From: Oscillospiraceae bacterium | GTDB taxonomy: Bacteria; Bacillota; Clostridia; Oscillospirales; Oscillospiraceae | Length of the DNA: 16,044 nt | Direction: 5' to 3' | Assembly: GCA_031264545.1 (NCBI GenBank) | Contig: JAISDV010000170.1 | Coordinates: 1-16,044 of the forward strand | In this document: positions 7,341 to 13,882 of the stretch, one piece after another | Numbering within the stretch: the first letter of the stretch is position 1 | Layout: each line of letters opens with the position of its first letter | Program-made: the position numbers and the translations under genes | The notes under the pieces: model-generated | Seen by the model: only the letters and a program-made list of their open reading frames with translations | What the model was told of the DNA's origin: nothing | Databases searched by the model: none

Positions 7341-7414
7341 CGCTTGAATTTAATGCCGTGGCGCGGGGCCGCGCCGCATGGCTGTTTTTATAGTCCTCCT
7401 GCGGCAATAAAAAC
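7341..7414 (+). repeat. Dispersed two-hairpin element, copy A
   Basis: This stretch matches 12345-12420 over most of its length, including GCGCGGG and GCGCCGCATGGC and TGTTTTTATAG / CCTGCGGCAA blocks. It folds into a GC-rich hairpin (7358-7377, loop GG) and an AT hairpin (GTTTTTAT / ATAAAAAC, 7384-7414). A terminator hairpin follows immediately in both copies. It looks like a small REP-type intergenic element. Identity was judged by eye only. Confidence 0.6.
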
Positions 7415-7415
7415 C

Positions 7416-7455
7416 AAAAAAATACCGGCCGAGCCTATAAATCAGCCGGTATTTT
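7416..7455 (-). terminator. Terminator of the aldehyde dehydrogenase transcript
   Basis: An 11-bp perfect stem (AAAATACCGGC at 7419-7429 with its complement at 7445-7455) closes a 15-base loop. On the minus strand it is followed by seven Ts (the As at 7416-7422). It should stop transcription from the aldehyde dehydrogenase gene before the sigma-54 promoter of the next operon. Four Ts on the plus side may let it work both ways. Confidence 0.75.
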
Positions 7456-7620
7456 AATGTTGAAAACTTGTTTTACAGGAATATATGCCATATCGTACTT
7501 CAACCAACAAGCCCTGCGATGTTCCGTTTATGAAAGCAATTTTTCAACTATGGAATATTCAATTGCGCATACAGGATATGCCCCACAGGCGCGATTCCGC
7601 CAATCAGCGCCCTTGACTGC

Positions 7621-9039
7621 TCAAGGCATCACACCCATATCCCCGAACAGCTCTTCGTCTGTCGGGCTTTTTCTGTCAATTTCCACCGCAAGCCAGGTCG
7701 TATTCATATAATACTCGATCGTGACGTTCTTCGAGCAGCTCGTATTCCCCCAGGTCCCGCAGCCCAGAGACGGTGAAAAAGGATAGCCCGCAATCCAATT
7801 GCCTGTGTTGACAACGCTGTTCGGCAGATTATTGTTGACGCGTACCGTCCGCGTCTCGAGGGCGAACCTTACGATATTATCCCGGTTAACGGAATAAATA
7901 CCGCAGGAATGCCCGGCGCCGGAAAATGCGTGATTGGCGTTTACGCGCGCAATGGCTTCCTCGATATTCCGGCATTTATATACGGTCAGCACCAAGCACA
8001 TCTTCTCACCCGAAAGCGGGTAGTCGGGACCGGAGCCCGTTTCCTCTGCCAGGATGAATTTTGTTCCGGCAGGGACCTTGATGCCGGCCAATTGCGCGAT
8101 GACAGAGATCGGCTTGGCTACGATATCGCGATTGATGGCATGATCCTCCGGCCAATTCGGAAAAATGGCTTTTTGAATCTTCTGCCGCTCGTCGGCCGTG
8201 CAAAGATACCCGCCTTCCGCCTTAAGCGCCTTCAGCGCGTCTTCATACACCCGGTCAAAAATGACCAGCGAATTATCACAGGAACACCCGGCCGACAGGT
8301 CGCCCGTTTTGCTGAGCATGACCTTATGCGCCATATCTGTGAGGTCTGCGCTGTCGTCAACAACCATCACAGCATTCCCCGCGCCGACGCCATAGGCAGG
8401 TTTACCGGAAGAATACGCCGCCTTGACCATTCCGGCGCCGCCGGTGGCCATGACCAAATCACTCTGCTTCATCAATTCATCGGTGACCGGGACCTTGACC
8501 ATCGCGGGTTCCACACACAGCAGGGCATCCTCGGGAACGCCCTGCCGCTTAAGCAGGCCGCGCATCAATTCTGTCGTACGAAATGTCGTCTTCTTCCCGC
8601 GCGGATGGGGTGCAAAAATGACCGAATTTCGCGTTTTCAGTGAAAACAGGGCCGTCGTGATCGGAATCATCTCAGGCTGGGTGCTGGGTATGAGCGCGCC
8701 AATCACACCCACGGGCTTCGCAATGCGGCGCAGCCCCTTTTCAGGCAGCTCCTCTACAATGCCCACAGTTTTCTCATGTTTGATTTCATAGTAAACGCCT
8801 TTAACCTTTGTTTCGATCTTGCCGAGCTTAGAAGGCATATCGCCCAATTCGGTCTCCGCAAGCGCGAGCTCGGCCAATTCCCGCTTTATTCCGGCGCGCG
8901 TCATTTCATAGGCAATTACCGCGGTAAGCTTGTCTACCTGCTCCTGTGTATAGTGTTCCATGGTCGCCTGGGCTTCGCGGGCACGCGCGACCAAGCCCGC
9001 GATATAGCTTCCGTATACAGCCTCACTCATATCGCTCAT
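7621..9039 (-). CDS. CoA-acylating aldehyde dehydrogenase
   Basis: The product has 472 residues, the length of EutE/SauS/AdhE-N-type acylating aldehyde dehydrogenases. The active-site region SKTGDLSAGCSCDNS aligns with the SKTFDNG-x-x-CASEQS block of AdhE and puts the catalytic thiol at Cys252, with a second cysteine at 254. GVGAGNAVMVVD at about 217-228 and SLGCGTWGNTS near the C-terminus are also characteristic. The reaction is aldehyde + CoA + NAD(P)+ to acyl-CoA, or the reverse. The sequence feels closest to sulfoacetaldehyde dehydrogenase (SauS)-like members, but I cannot fix the substrate. No encapsulation peptide is evident. The ATG at 9039 has GGGAGGG eleven bases upstream; a second ATG three codons in is too far from it. 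It has its own sigma-54 promoter, so it shares control with the PrpF-led operon. Confidence 0.9.
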   Translation of the reverse strand: MSDMSEAVYGSYIAGLVARAREAQATMEHYTQEQVDKLTAVIAYEMTRAGIKRELAELALAETELGDMPSKLGKIETKVKGVYYEIKHEKTVGIVEELPEKGLRRIAKPVGVIGALIPSTQPEMIPITTALFSLKTRNSVIFAPHPRGKKTTFRTTELMRGLLKRQGVPEDALLCVEPAMVKVPVTDELMKQSDLVMATGGAGMVKAAYSSGKPAYGVGAGNAVMVVDDSADLTDMAHKVMLSKTGDLSAGCSCDNSLVIFDRVYEDALKALKAEGGYLCTADERQKIQKAIFPNWPEDHAINRDIVAKPISVIAQLAGIKVPAGTKFILAEETGSGPDYPLSGEKMCLVLTVYKCRNIEEAIARVNANHAFSGAGHSCGIYSVNRDNIVRFALETRTVRVNNNLPNSVVNTGNWIAGYPFSPSLGCGTWGNTSCSKNVTIEYYMNTTWLAVEIDRKSPTDEELFGDMGVMP

Positions 9040-9087
9040 ATAATTTCAGACCCTCCCCTATAACCTTAAAGTGACTATCCGCTATTT

Positions 9088-9111
9088 TTATAGAACAGCT
9101 TATAGAACAGC
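9088..9111. repeat. Perfect tandem 12-bp direct repeat
   Basis: TTATAGAACAGC occurs twice head to tail at 9088-9099 and 9100-9111. The second copy contains the -12 GC of the sigma-54 promoter; the first covers the predicted start point. It may be a recent slip duplication or a weak binding site. Confidence 0.8.
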
Positions 9112-9124
9112 AATTTATGTGCCA
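9109..9124 (-). promoter_or_regulatory. Sigma-54 promoter of the aldehyde dehydrogenase gene
   Basis: The minus strand reads TGGCACATAAATTGCT, a full match to TGGCAC-N5-TTGCW with GG and GC ten bases apart. It overlaps the last codons and TAA stop of the activator gene (the -24 box encodes part of its terminal Ala-Gly-Thr). Predicted start is near 9098, with a leader of about 59 bases carrying the GGGAGGG ribosome site. Confidence 0.85.
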
Positions 9125-11037
9125 GCCTGAAGAGGGTCCGCCTGGGTATTTTCCATGCCGCGCTTGGTTTTTCGCCAAAGCGTCGTCATCCCAATGCCAA
9201 GGCGCTGCGCCGCCAGAGTATGGTCGTTTCCGCATTCGGCCAAGGTGCGATTAATAATATCTGACTCGAGCGCCTCGATCATATCCTTCAGCTTTTTCCC
9301 GGAAGCCAGTCCCGCGCTTGCAGGGCCTTCGTCTTCAGCGGGAAGAAGCCCGAGAATTTTACACAGCTCAAGCGCATCCGGAATATTTTCGTCTCCGATG
9401 CTTTTCAAAACACAATAACGCTCGACAACATTCTGGAGCTGGCGCACATTGCCCGGCCAATGATACCGCTCCATACAAAACAGGACAAAATCAAAGGTCT
9501 CGTCCTCCGGAGAAAGCTTGTGTTTCTGCGCAAAAGCTTTAAACAGGCATTTTATATCGCCCAGCCGCTCCCGCAGAGGCGGTATATGCAGGTTGAATAC
9601 ATTCAAGCGATAATAAAGGTCACGGCGAAAAGCGCCTTTTTCTGTGCTTTCAAGTAAGTTTTTATTGGTTGCGCTGATGACGCGCACATCCACCGGTATG
9701 ATACGGTTTCCGCCGACACGCATGATCTCGCGTTCCTGTAAAACGCGGAGAAGCCTGGCTTGTACAGACGCTGTCAGCTCTCCGATCTCGTCTAAAAACA
9801 GGGTGCCGCCGTGAGCCAGCTCAAAGAGCCCGGGCTTGCCTTCCTTTTTGGCGCCCGTAAAGGCGCCCGATTCATAACCAAACAATTCGCTTTCAAGCAG
9901 GTTCTCCGGTATGGCGTTACAGTTAATGGCAACAAAGGGCCCGTTTTGTCTTTTACTGGCATTATGTATGCCCTGCGCGAATAATTCTTTGCCCGTACCG
10001 GATTCCCCGTCAATCAAAATGGAGGAATCGATGCCGGCAAAGATCTGAGCCATGCGTAAAATATTGCGCATTTGCTGAGATTCGCTGATGATGTCTTCAA
10101 AGGTATATTTGGCGGCGAAGCCTTTGGAATGGATCTCTTTTCGTATCTTTTCTTCCAGAAGCTGCACCTTCGTTATGTCTTCATATCTGCTCACAGTACC
10201 GACAAATTTACCGTCCAGCATCACGGCGGTATGGCTTACGGCATAGGTGCTCCCGCCGACCCGCTTAAGAAAGCTCTTGTCATTTTCTTCACTTTTCGTA
10301 TCGATAATTTCATTGCCGACCGGGTCACCCGCCCGGTAACTTTTCTGGAAAATCTTTTCGGCAACAGAATTGAAAACGACCACGCGCCTTTCTTCGTCCG
10401 TTATAATGATCCCTTCGACCAGCGAATCAAAGGCAGCCTTAAGCTGCGTGGAATAGTGCTGCGCCTTTTGCTTTTCGTAAATCACCTGCAGGGTCTCGTC
10501 TATCGCGCGCGCGATCGCTTCATGGCCCGCACTGATCACTATGCCCTGCATGTTATTTTTTGCAGCGATTTTCGCTGCGACCTCGCCGCCGATAATGACC
10601 TTTATACCCTTTTCCTTTGCATCCTGAACGCCCTCTTCAATATCCTTATAGTCCATAAACAGATATTCTAATATCTCAATTTGATACATTTGCGCAATTT
10701 CTTTAACGCCCGGAACGTTTTTATGATAATGAATAAAAGCGACCTCGCGGACATTCCGGTCCAGGGTGTGTATGACCCGCACCAAATCAAAGGGCGTGAT
10801 AGGAATCGTAATGACGGGTATCTCCACCGCTCTTATAATATAATCAGCGGTGCCGCCTCTGCTCAGGATCGCATCCAGGCGCAGCGCCTTTTTCTTTGCC
10901 TCATAAACCGCCTCGTCGAATGAAGCGTCAATGCTGATCGCGTGCACATTATCCATCTTACGCGTGATCTCAAGAAAATCGGCCGAAATATCCGGATAAG
11001 TGCCAATGAATGCCAAATTGATTTTTTTATCGAGCAT
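9115..11037 (-). CDS. Sigma-54-dependent activator with PrpR_N sensor domain
   Basis: The 640-residue product has four recognisable parts. Residues about 5-185 resemble the PrpR_N domain, which senses propionate-pathway metabolites in PrpR and also occurs in Firmicute activators. Residues about 200-295 look like a PAS domain (FDSLVEGIIITDEERRVVVFN, ending VSRYEDITK). The AAA+ domain (about 315-545) has Walker A GESGTGKE at 344-351, the sigma-54 contact loop GAFTGA at 391-396, Walker B GGTLFLDE at 410-417 and RRDLYYRL at 471-478. A Fis-type HTH lies at about 590-625 (LAAQRLGIGMTTLWRK). It is encoded just upstream of, and on the same strand as, two sigma-54-driven units, so it almost certainly activates them. 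The inducer is probably a branched dicarboxylate or short acid; that part is inference. Confidence 0.93.
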   Translation of the reverse strand: MLDKKINLAFIGTYPDISADFLEITRKMDNVHAISIDASFDEAVYEAKKKALRLDAILSRGGTADYIIRAVEIPVITIPITPFDLVRVIHTLDRNVREVAFIHYHKNVPGVKEIAQMYQIEILEYLFMDYKDIEEGVQDAKEKGIKVIIGGEVAAKIAAKNNMQGIVISAGHEAIARAIDETLQVIYEKQKAQHYSTQLKAAFDSLVEGIIITDEERRVVVFNSVAEKIFQKSYRAGDPVGNEIIDTKSEENDKSFLKRVGGSTYAVSHTAVMLDGKFVGTVSRYEDITKVQLLEEKIRKEIHSKGFAAKYTFEDIISESQQMRNILRMAQIFAGIDSSILIDGESGTGKELFAQGIHNASKRQNGPFVAINCNAIPENLLESELFGYESGAFTGAKKEGKPGLFELAHGGTLFLDEIGELTASVQARLLRVLQEREIMRVGGNRIIPVDVRVISATNKNLLESTEKGAFRRDLYYRLNVFNLHIPPLRERLGDIKCLFKAFAQKHKLSPEDETFDFVLFCMERYHWPGNVRQLQNVVERYCVLKSIGDENIPDALELCKILGLLPAEDEGPASAGLASGKKLKDMIEALESDIINRTLAECGNDHTLAAQRLGIGMTTLWRKTKRGMENTQADPLQAGT

Positions 11038-11139
11038 ATGCTTCCTCCCGGTGATCTGACCTTGTTTCAGGCCTTGTATTCACAAACGCGGGCTGCGGTA
11101 ACACGCCTTATGTCTGCGCGGCTTTCTTTTCGTACACTC

Positions 11140-11168
11140 ATAATACAGGAAAAATTCTATATATGCAA
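11140..11168 (-). promoter_or_regulatory. Possible sigma-A promoter of the activator gene
   Basis: On the minus strand TTGCAT (11163-11168) and TATTAT (11140-11145) are spaced by 16 bases, about 95-100 bases before the ATG at 11037. The -10 is good and the -35 moderate. AT-rich sequence around it makes alternative placements possible. Confidence 0.4.
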
Positions 11169-11175
11169 AACAATA

Positions 11176-11189
11176 TTTCAAATTTGAAA
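11176..11189. promoter_or_regulatory. 14-bp perfect palindrome, possible operator
   Basis: TTTCAAATTTGAAA is self-complementary and sits just upstream of the possible activator promoter. It could bind the activator for autoregulation or an unrelated repressor. AT-rich palindromes of this length can also arise by chance. Confidence 0.35.
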
Positions 11190-11251
11190 AGCATCGCGGC
11201 TTACATCCGCCCGGAGACCGCTTTTGCCCTGACAGGCGCGTTCAGGTCCGC

Positions 11252-11280
11252 TTGTATTTTTCAAGCATAGCTGTTATGCT
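11252..11280 (+). promoter_or_regulatory. Possible sigma-A promoter of the OYE-family gene
   Basis: TTGTAT (11252-11257) and TATGCT (11275-11280) are 17 bases apart. The -10 forms the right arm of a small inverted repeat (AGCATA at 11264-11269), which could be a repressor site. The leader to the ATG at 11372 would be about 85 bases. Confidence 0.4.
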
Positions 11281-11371
11281 GTGTATGGCAATGAAGCGGG
11301 AAACGGTCCGCCTGTCCGGCAGACTCCGCGAGGAATCCAGGTCCTAAAAATAAAAGCTTCAGGAGGAATCA

Positions 11372-12343
11372 ATGAAAACATTATTTGATGAAACGCACTT
11401 GGGGCAAATGACCCTGAAAAACCGGTTCATCCGCGCCGCAATCGGCGAAAAAACCTCAGACGGGCACGTGAATGAAACTATCCTGAGCTTATATAAAGCG
11501 CTCGCCCTGGGAGGCGCCGGCGCCCTGATCACCGGCTTTACCTTAGTGGATGAAAATGAAAAGAATTTTCCCCTGCTGGCATTTTATAACGATGCGTTTC
11601 GCGAGGGGCATAAAGCCTTAACAGATCTGGTGCATGAGAATCACGCGCATATTATCCTGCAGCTCGTCTACGTCGGCTCATACGTGAGAGGCGACACGGC
11701 GGGCATGTCTGTTCTTGCGCCAAGCGCCGTGGAGAATTTAAACACAAAAGTCTTGCCGCAGGAGATAAGCGTAAGGCAAATCAAACGTATCCAGGAAAGG
11801 TTCTCTGAAGCTGCTTTAAGAGCAAAAAACGCCGGTTATGACGGCGTTGAAATCCATGCGGCTCATGGCTTTTTCCTCAGTCAGTTTATGACCCCCTATT
11901 ATAACCGAAGAACGGATTTGTACGGCGCCTCCGCGCAGAACAGGGCGAGAATGGCCCTGGAAACCTATGCGGCTGTACGCGAAGCCGTGGGCGCTGAATT
12001 TCCAATCCTGATAAAAATAAATGTGAACGACGGTTTTGAGGGAGAGGTCAGGTTTGAGGATGTGCTGTATTTATGCAAGGCACTAACGGAAATGAAAATC
12101 GACGCAATCGAAATCAGCGGCGCTTTCCGGAGCTTTCCTCAAAATGCCACCGCGTTTTTCAAAAAAGAAGCGGCACAAATCGCCGCAGAGAATGAAACGA
12201 AAATTATTATGACCGGCGGCAACAGAGACTTTGAGGAAATGACAGCGATACTCCGGCATACCGGCATTGAATATTTCGGGCTGGCAAGACCCTTAATAAC
12301 GGAACCGGACCTGATCAACCGGTTTAAAGCCCTGTATACCTAA
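11372..12343 (+). CDS. Old Yellow Enzyme family NADH:flavin oxidoreductase
   Basis: The 323-residue product is a single FMN-binding TIM barrel without the C-terminal Fe-S/FAD domains of 2,4-dienoyl-CoA reductase. Visible family features are LKNRFIRAA near the N-terminus, ALGGAGALITG, the substrate-anion site HAAHG at 162-166 (His162, His165), FLSQFMTPYYNRRTDLYG at 168-185, and the FMN phosphate region ITGGNRDF/FGLARPLI near the C-terminus. These enzymes reduce activated C=C bonds in enones, enoates or nitro-compounds with NAD(P)H. The residue after HAAHG, usually Tyr (the proton donor in YqjM-like enzymes), is Phe167 here, which may change the chemistry. AGGAGG lies a standard distance before the ATG. 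It is divergent from the activator, so it may be part of the same physiology, but no sigma-54 promoter precedes it. Confidence 0.88.
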   Translation: MKTLFDETHLGQMTLKNRFIRAAIGEKTSDGHVNETILSLYKALALGGAGALITGFTLVDENEKNFPLLAFYNDAFREGHKALTDLVHENHAHIILQLVYVGSYVRGDTAGMSVLAPSAVENLNTKVLPQEISVRQIKRIQERFSEAALRAKNAGYDGVEIHAAHGFFLSQFMTPYYNRRTDLYGASAQNRARMALETYAAVREAVGAEFPILIKINVNDGFEGEVRFEDVLYLCKALTEMKIDAIEISGAFRSFPQNATAFFKKEAAQIAAENETKIIMTGGNRDFEEMTAILRHTGIEYFGLARPLITEPDLINRFKALYT

Positions 12344-12344
12344 G

Positions 12345-12420
12345 CGCTCGGATTTCATTCCGCGGCGCGGGACGCGCCGCATGGCAGTTTTTATAGCTTG
12401 CCTGCGGCAAGCTATAAAAA
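12345..12420 (+). repeat. Dispersed two-hairpin element, copy B
   Basis: This is the partner of copy A at 7341-7414. It holds a GC hairpin (GCGGCGCG / CGCGCCGC, loop GGA, 12362-12380) and a perfect 15-bp hairpin (TTTTTATAGCTTGCC at 12388-12402, loop TGC, complement at 12406-12420). It lies directly after the OYE stop and directly before a terminator. Confidence 0.6.
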
Positions 12421-12471
12421 AACAGAGCCGTGCCGCTGCAAAAAGGGCAGCGCGCAGGCTCTGTTTTTTTT
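12416..12471 (+). terminator. Bidirectional terminator between OYE and gntR genes
   Basis: A 14-bp stem (AAAAAAACAGAGCC at 12416-12429 with GGCTCTGTTTTTTT at 12457-12470) carries a run of eight Ts on the plus side and seven As on the other. It can stop both the OYE transcript and anything arriving from the convergent gntR gene. The 27-base loop has its own small GC stem. Confidence 0.8.
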
Positions 12472-12497
12472 GGTATCCCCGCGTCAGGGCTTGTTTG

Positions 12498-12520
12498 AAA
12501 AATCGGCGCGCGGAGCGCGC
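12498..12520 (-). terminator. Probable terminator of the gntR gene
   Basis: On the minus strand GCGCGC, loop TCC, GCGCGC (12506-12520) is followed by CGATTTTT. The short strong stem and T-run lie about 55 bases after the gntR stop. Confidence 0.55.
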
Positions 12521-12575
12521 AGCGGAAAATCAAAGACGCGCCCGGCGGACGGCGGCGCGGGACGCCCGAGGGCCT

Positions 12576-13301
12576 TCAGTCTTCATTATCCCTGCCGACC
12601 ATATTGACTTCGAGCTGGTACCTGTCCCCAACCAGGCTCAGCCGGTCGGCGCAGACGGGCTTTCCGTTCGCGTAGCAGGTGCGCCGCATATAGAGCAGCG
12701 CCGAGTCGACGGGGATCTGGAGCATCTGGGCTTCGGCGAGATCCGCGGATTTCGCCGATATTTTGTCAACCGCCGAATCGATGTTGATATTGTACCTGTC
12801 CTCCAGAAACTGGTAGAGCGAGGTAATGGCGTCCGCATACCGTTCAATTCCCGGCACCATGGCCGGAATCAGATGGTTGCGCATGATTACAATGGGTTTT
12901 TCATCCGCAAGCTGAATCCTGTGTATGCGCACCACCCTGCTGCCCTGCGGGATGCCCAGATCCGCGGCGAGCCGCTGCGTGGCCGGAAGCTCGTCGATGC
13001 GCATATCCTTGGGCCGGACTGTGAAGCCCTTTTTGCGCAGTGTTTCCGAGATAGAGGTCACCTTGTTCAGGTTCTGCCTGGTCTTATAGTCCAGAACCCA
13101 GGTGCCGCGGCCCTGCTGCGCCGTGACAAAGCCCTCGCGCGACAGAATGTCCACCGCGCGCCGCACTGTCGTCCGGCTGACGCTGAAGCGTTTCTCCAGC
13201 TCGGGTTCTGGCGGCAGCAATTCCCCGATCGCGTACTCTCCGTCCACAATTTCCCGCTTTATGATTTTATAGACACGAACGTAAGCCGGTACCATCTCCA
13301 T
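12576..13301 (-). CDS. GntR-family regulator, HutC/UTRA type
   Basis: The product has 241 residues, the normal length for HutC-subfamily regulators. Residues 1-75 form a winged helix: VYKIIKREIVDGEYAIGELLPPE, LEKRFSVSRTTVRRAVDIL, then EGFVTAQQGRGTWV as the wing. Residues about 95-235 form a UTRA ligand domain with RIHRIQLADEKPIVI, and YMRRTCYANGKPVCADRL near the end. These proteins usually repress transport or catabolic genes until a small ligand, often a sugar phosphate or amino-acid derivative, binds. No transporter or enzyme gene follows in the same direction, so its target is not visible. It may be self-regulated, because a palindrome sits in the spacer of the only promoter upstream. AGGAGG precedes the ATG at 13301. 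Confidence 0.92.
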   Translation of the reverse strand: MEMVPAYVRVYKIIKREIVDGEYAIGELLPPEPELEKRFSVSRTTVRRAVDILSREGFVTAQQGRGTWVLDYKTRQNLNKVTSISETLRKKGFTVRPKDMRIDELPATQRLAADLGIPQGSRVVRIHRIQLADEKPIVIMRNHLIPAMVPGIERYADAITSLYQFLEDRYNINIDSAVDKISAKSADLAEAQMLQIPVDSALLYMRRTCYANGKPVCADRLSLVGDRYQLEVNMVGRDNED

Positions 13302-13510
13302 AAAAGCACCTCCTGTTAATCATTATTGCCTTCCCTGCAGCCTGCCGGCAATCGCGCATTTCGCTTTTTTTCAGCGCGCGGACTGTTCGGAGCAGCCGGC
13401 AATCGCGGCTGCCGGTTTCGCCGGCTGACGGTGAAACGCAGTCCGGCCTTCCGCCCGGCCGCAACACAATTGCGGATGCCCTGCAGCGCCCTGCGGCAGG
13501 CCTCCGTGCG
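13302..13510 (-). other. Long GC-rich structured leader of gntR
   Basis: About 210 bases lie between the predicted gntR start point and its ATG. They are far richer in GC than the promoter and contain several inverted repeats. The best is CAGCCGGC / GCCGGCTG around 13393-13427 with an inner GCCGG/CCGGC stem. The 13-base GCCGGCAATCGCG occurs directly repeated at 13344-13356 and 13395-13407. I recognise no known riboswitch. It could be a regulatory leader, a small RNA, or decayed sequence. Confidence 0.4.
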
Positions 13511-13517
13511 GTTATAT

Positions 13518-13546
13518 ATTATAACATTATAATGTTTAAGCTTCAA
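13518..13546 (-). promoter_or_regulatory. Sigma-A promoter upstream of gntR
   Basis: On the minus strand TTGAAG (13541-13546) and a perfect TATAAT (13518-13523) are 17 bases apart. It is the best sigma-A type site I found in the window. It points toward gntR with a leader of roughly 210 bases. Confidence 0.65.
13523..13536. promoter_or_regulatory. Palindromic operator candidate in the gntR promoter
   Basis: AACATTATAATGTT is perfectly self-complementary over 14 bases and fills the space between the -35 and -10 boxes. A dimeric repressor bound there would block the polymerase. The nearest candidate is the GntR protein itself. Confidence 0.5.
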
Positions 13547-13585
13547 TGCTTGTGCCGGTTTTATTTTTATGCCGTGTTTTTTACG

Positions 13586-13882
13586 TCATTCTGAGGCAGG
13601 GTCTTTCTTGGGGTTCTTTGGAAACCAGCCTTTTTCAACCCGTTTTGCTTGTTGAAAAAGCTCCCGAATACCCCAAAGCAGCGAAAATCCCAATATAGAC
13701 AGCAGGGCCGATAAGGCTGAGCCCTCACAGATGAATGAAAGCCCGATACACAGCAGCCCGCTTATTAAAAATGCGGGCCACGCCTTTGAGCCGATATAAT
13801 ATTCTGCTTTTATAACGGCAGGATGTAAAATTCCGATGATGATAAATGCGCCGGCCCCTATGATTATGCCTTCAAAATTCAT
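13586..13882 (-). CDS. DUF4491 family small membrane protein
   Basis: The product has 98 residues starting MNFEGIIIGAGAF. It matches the DUF4491 pattern: GIIIGAGAFIIIGILHP, VIKAEYYIG, WPAFLISGLLCIGLSF, a third hydrophobic stretch LSALLSILGFSLLWGI, then ELFQQAKRVEKGWFPKNP. Three membrane segments are visible; function is unknown. The frame is open 17 codons further upstream, but AAGGAGT lies seven bases before the ATG at 13882 and the family begins at this methionine. Its first 11 bases overlap the end of the YbaN-type gene, so the two are co-transcribed. Confidence 0.85.
   Translation of the reverse strand: MNFEGIIIGAGAFIIIGILHPAVIKAEYYIGSKAWPAFLISGLLCIGLSFICEGSALSALLSILGFSLLWGIRELFQQAKRVEKGWFPKNPKKDPASE

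Larger units (their letters stand above)
7196..7620. other. Regulatory intergenic region without a gene
   Basis: These 425 bases separate the aldehyde dehydrogenase stop from the PrpF-type start. In minus-strand order they hold about 165 bases (7456-7620) where I see nothing clear, then a terminator, a GC-rich hairpin repeat, the perfect palindrome and the sigma-54 promoter. No ORF has a ribosome site or a recognisable product. Confidence 0.7.
11038..11371. other. Divergent intergenic region
   Basis: These 334 bases lie between the activator and the Old Yellow Enzyme gene, which are transcribed away from each other. They hold a putative sigma-A promoter for each direction and a 14-bp palindrome. 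I find no sigma-54 site and no credible gene here, so the activator is probably made at a basal level from a housekeeping promoter. Confidence 0.6.

Noticed and set aside
7457..7711. Small plus-strand frame of 84 codons in the intergenic region
   Set aside because: It begins in the terminator, has no ribosome site, and its second half overlaps the aldehyde dehydrogenase gene in antisense.
7909..8643. Plus-strand frame of 244 codons opposite the aldehyde dehydrogenase gene
   Set aside because: The minus-strand gene has catalytic motifs and a ribosome site; the opposite frame has neither and reads as low-complexity basic sequence.
11293..11312. Possible sigma-54 site (TGGCAATGAAGCG) before the OYE gene
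   Set aside because: The -24 GG is present but there is no GC ten bases further on, so it fails the spacing rule.
12381..13319. Long plus-strand frame of 312 codons opposite gntR
   Set aside because: It is fully antisense to a clear HutC-type regulator, is rich in Arg and His as expected of GC-skewed shadow frames, crosses the terminator hairpin, and shows no domain.
13316..13546. Minus-strand frame of 76 codons in the gntR leader
   Set aside because: It would start at or upstream of the predicted transcription start, has no ribosome site, and its composition follows the local GC content. I treat the region as a leader.
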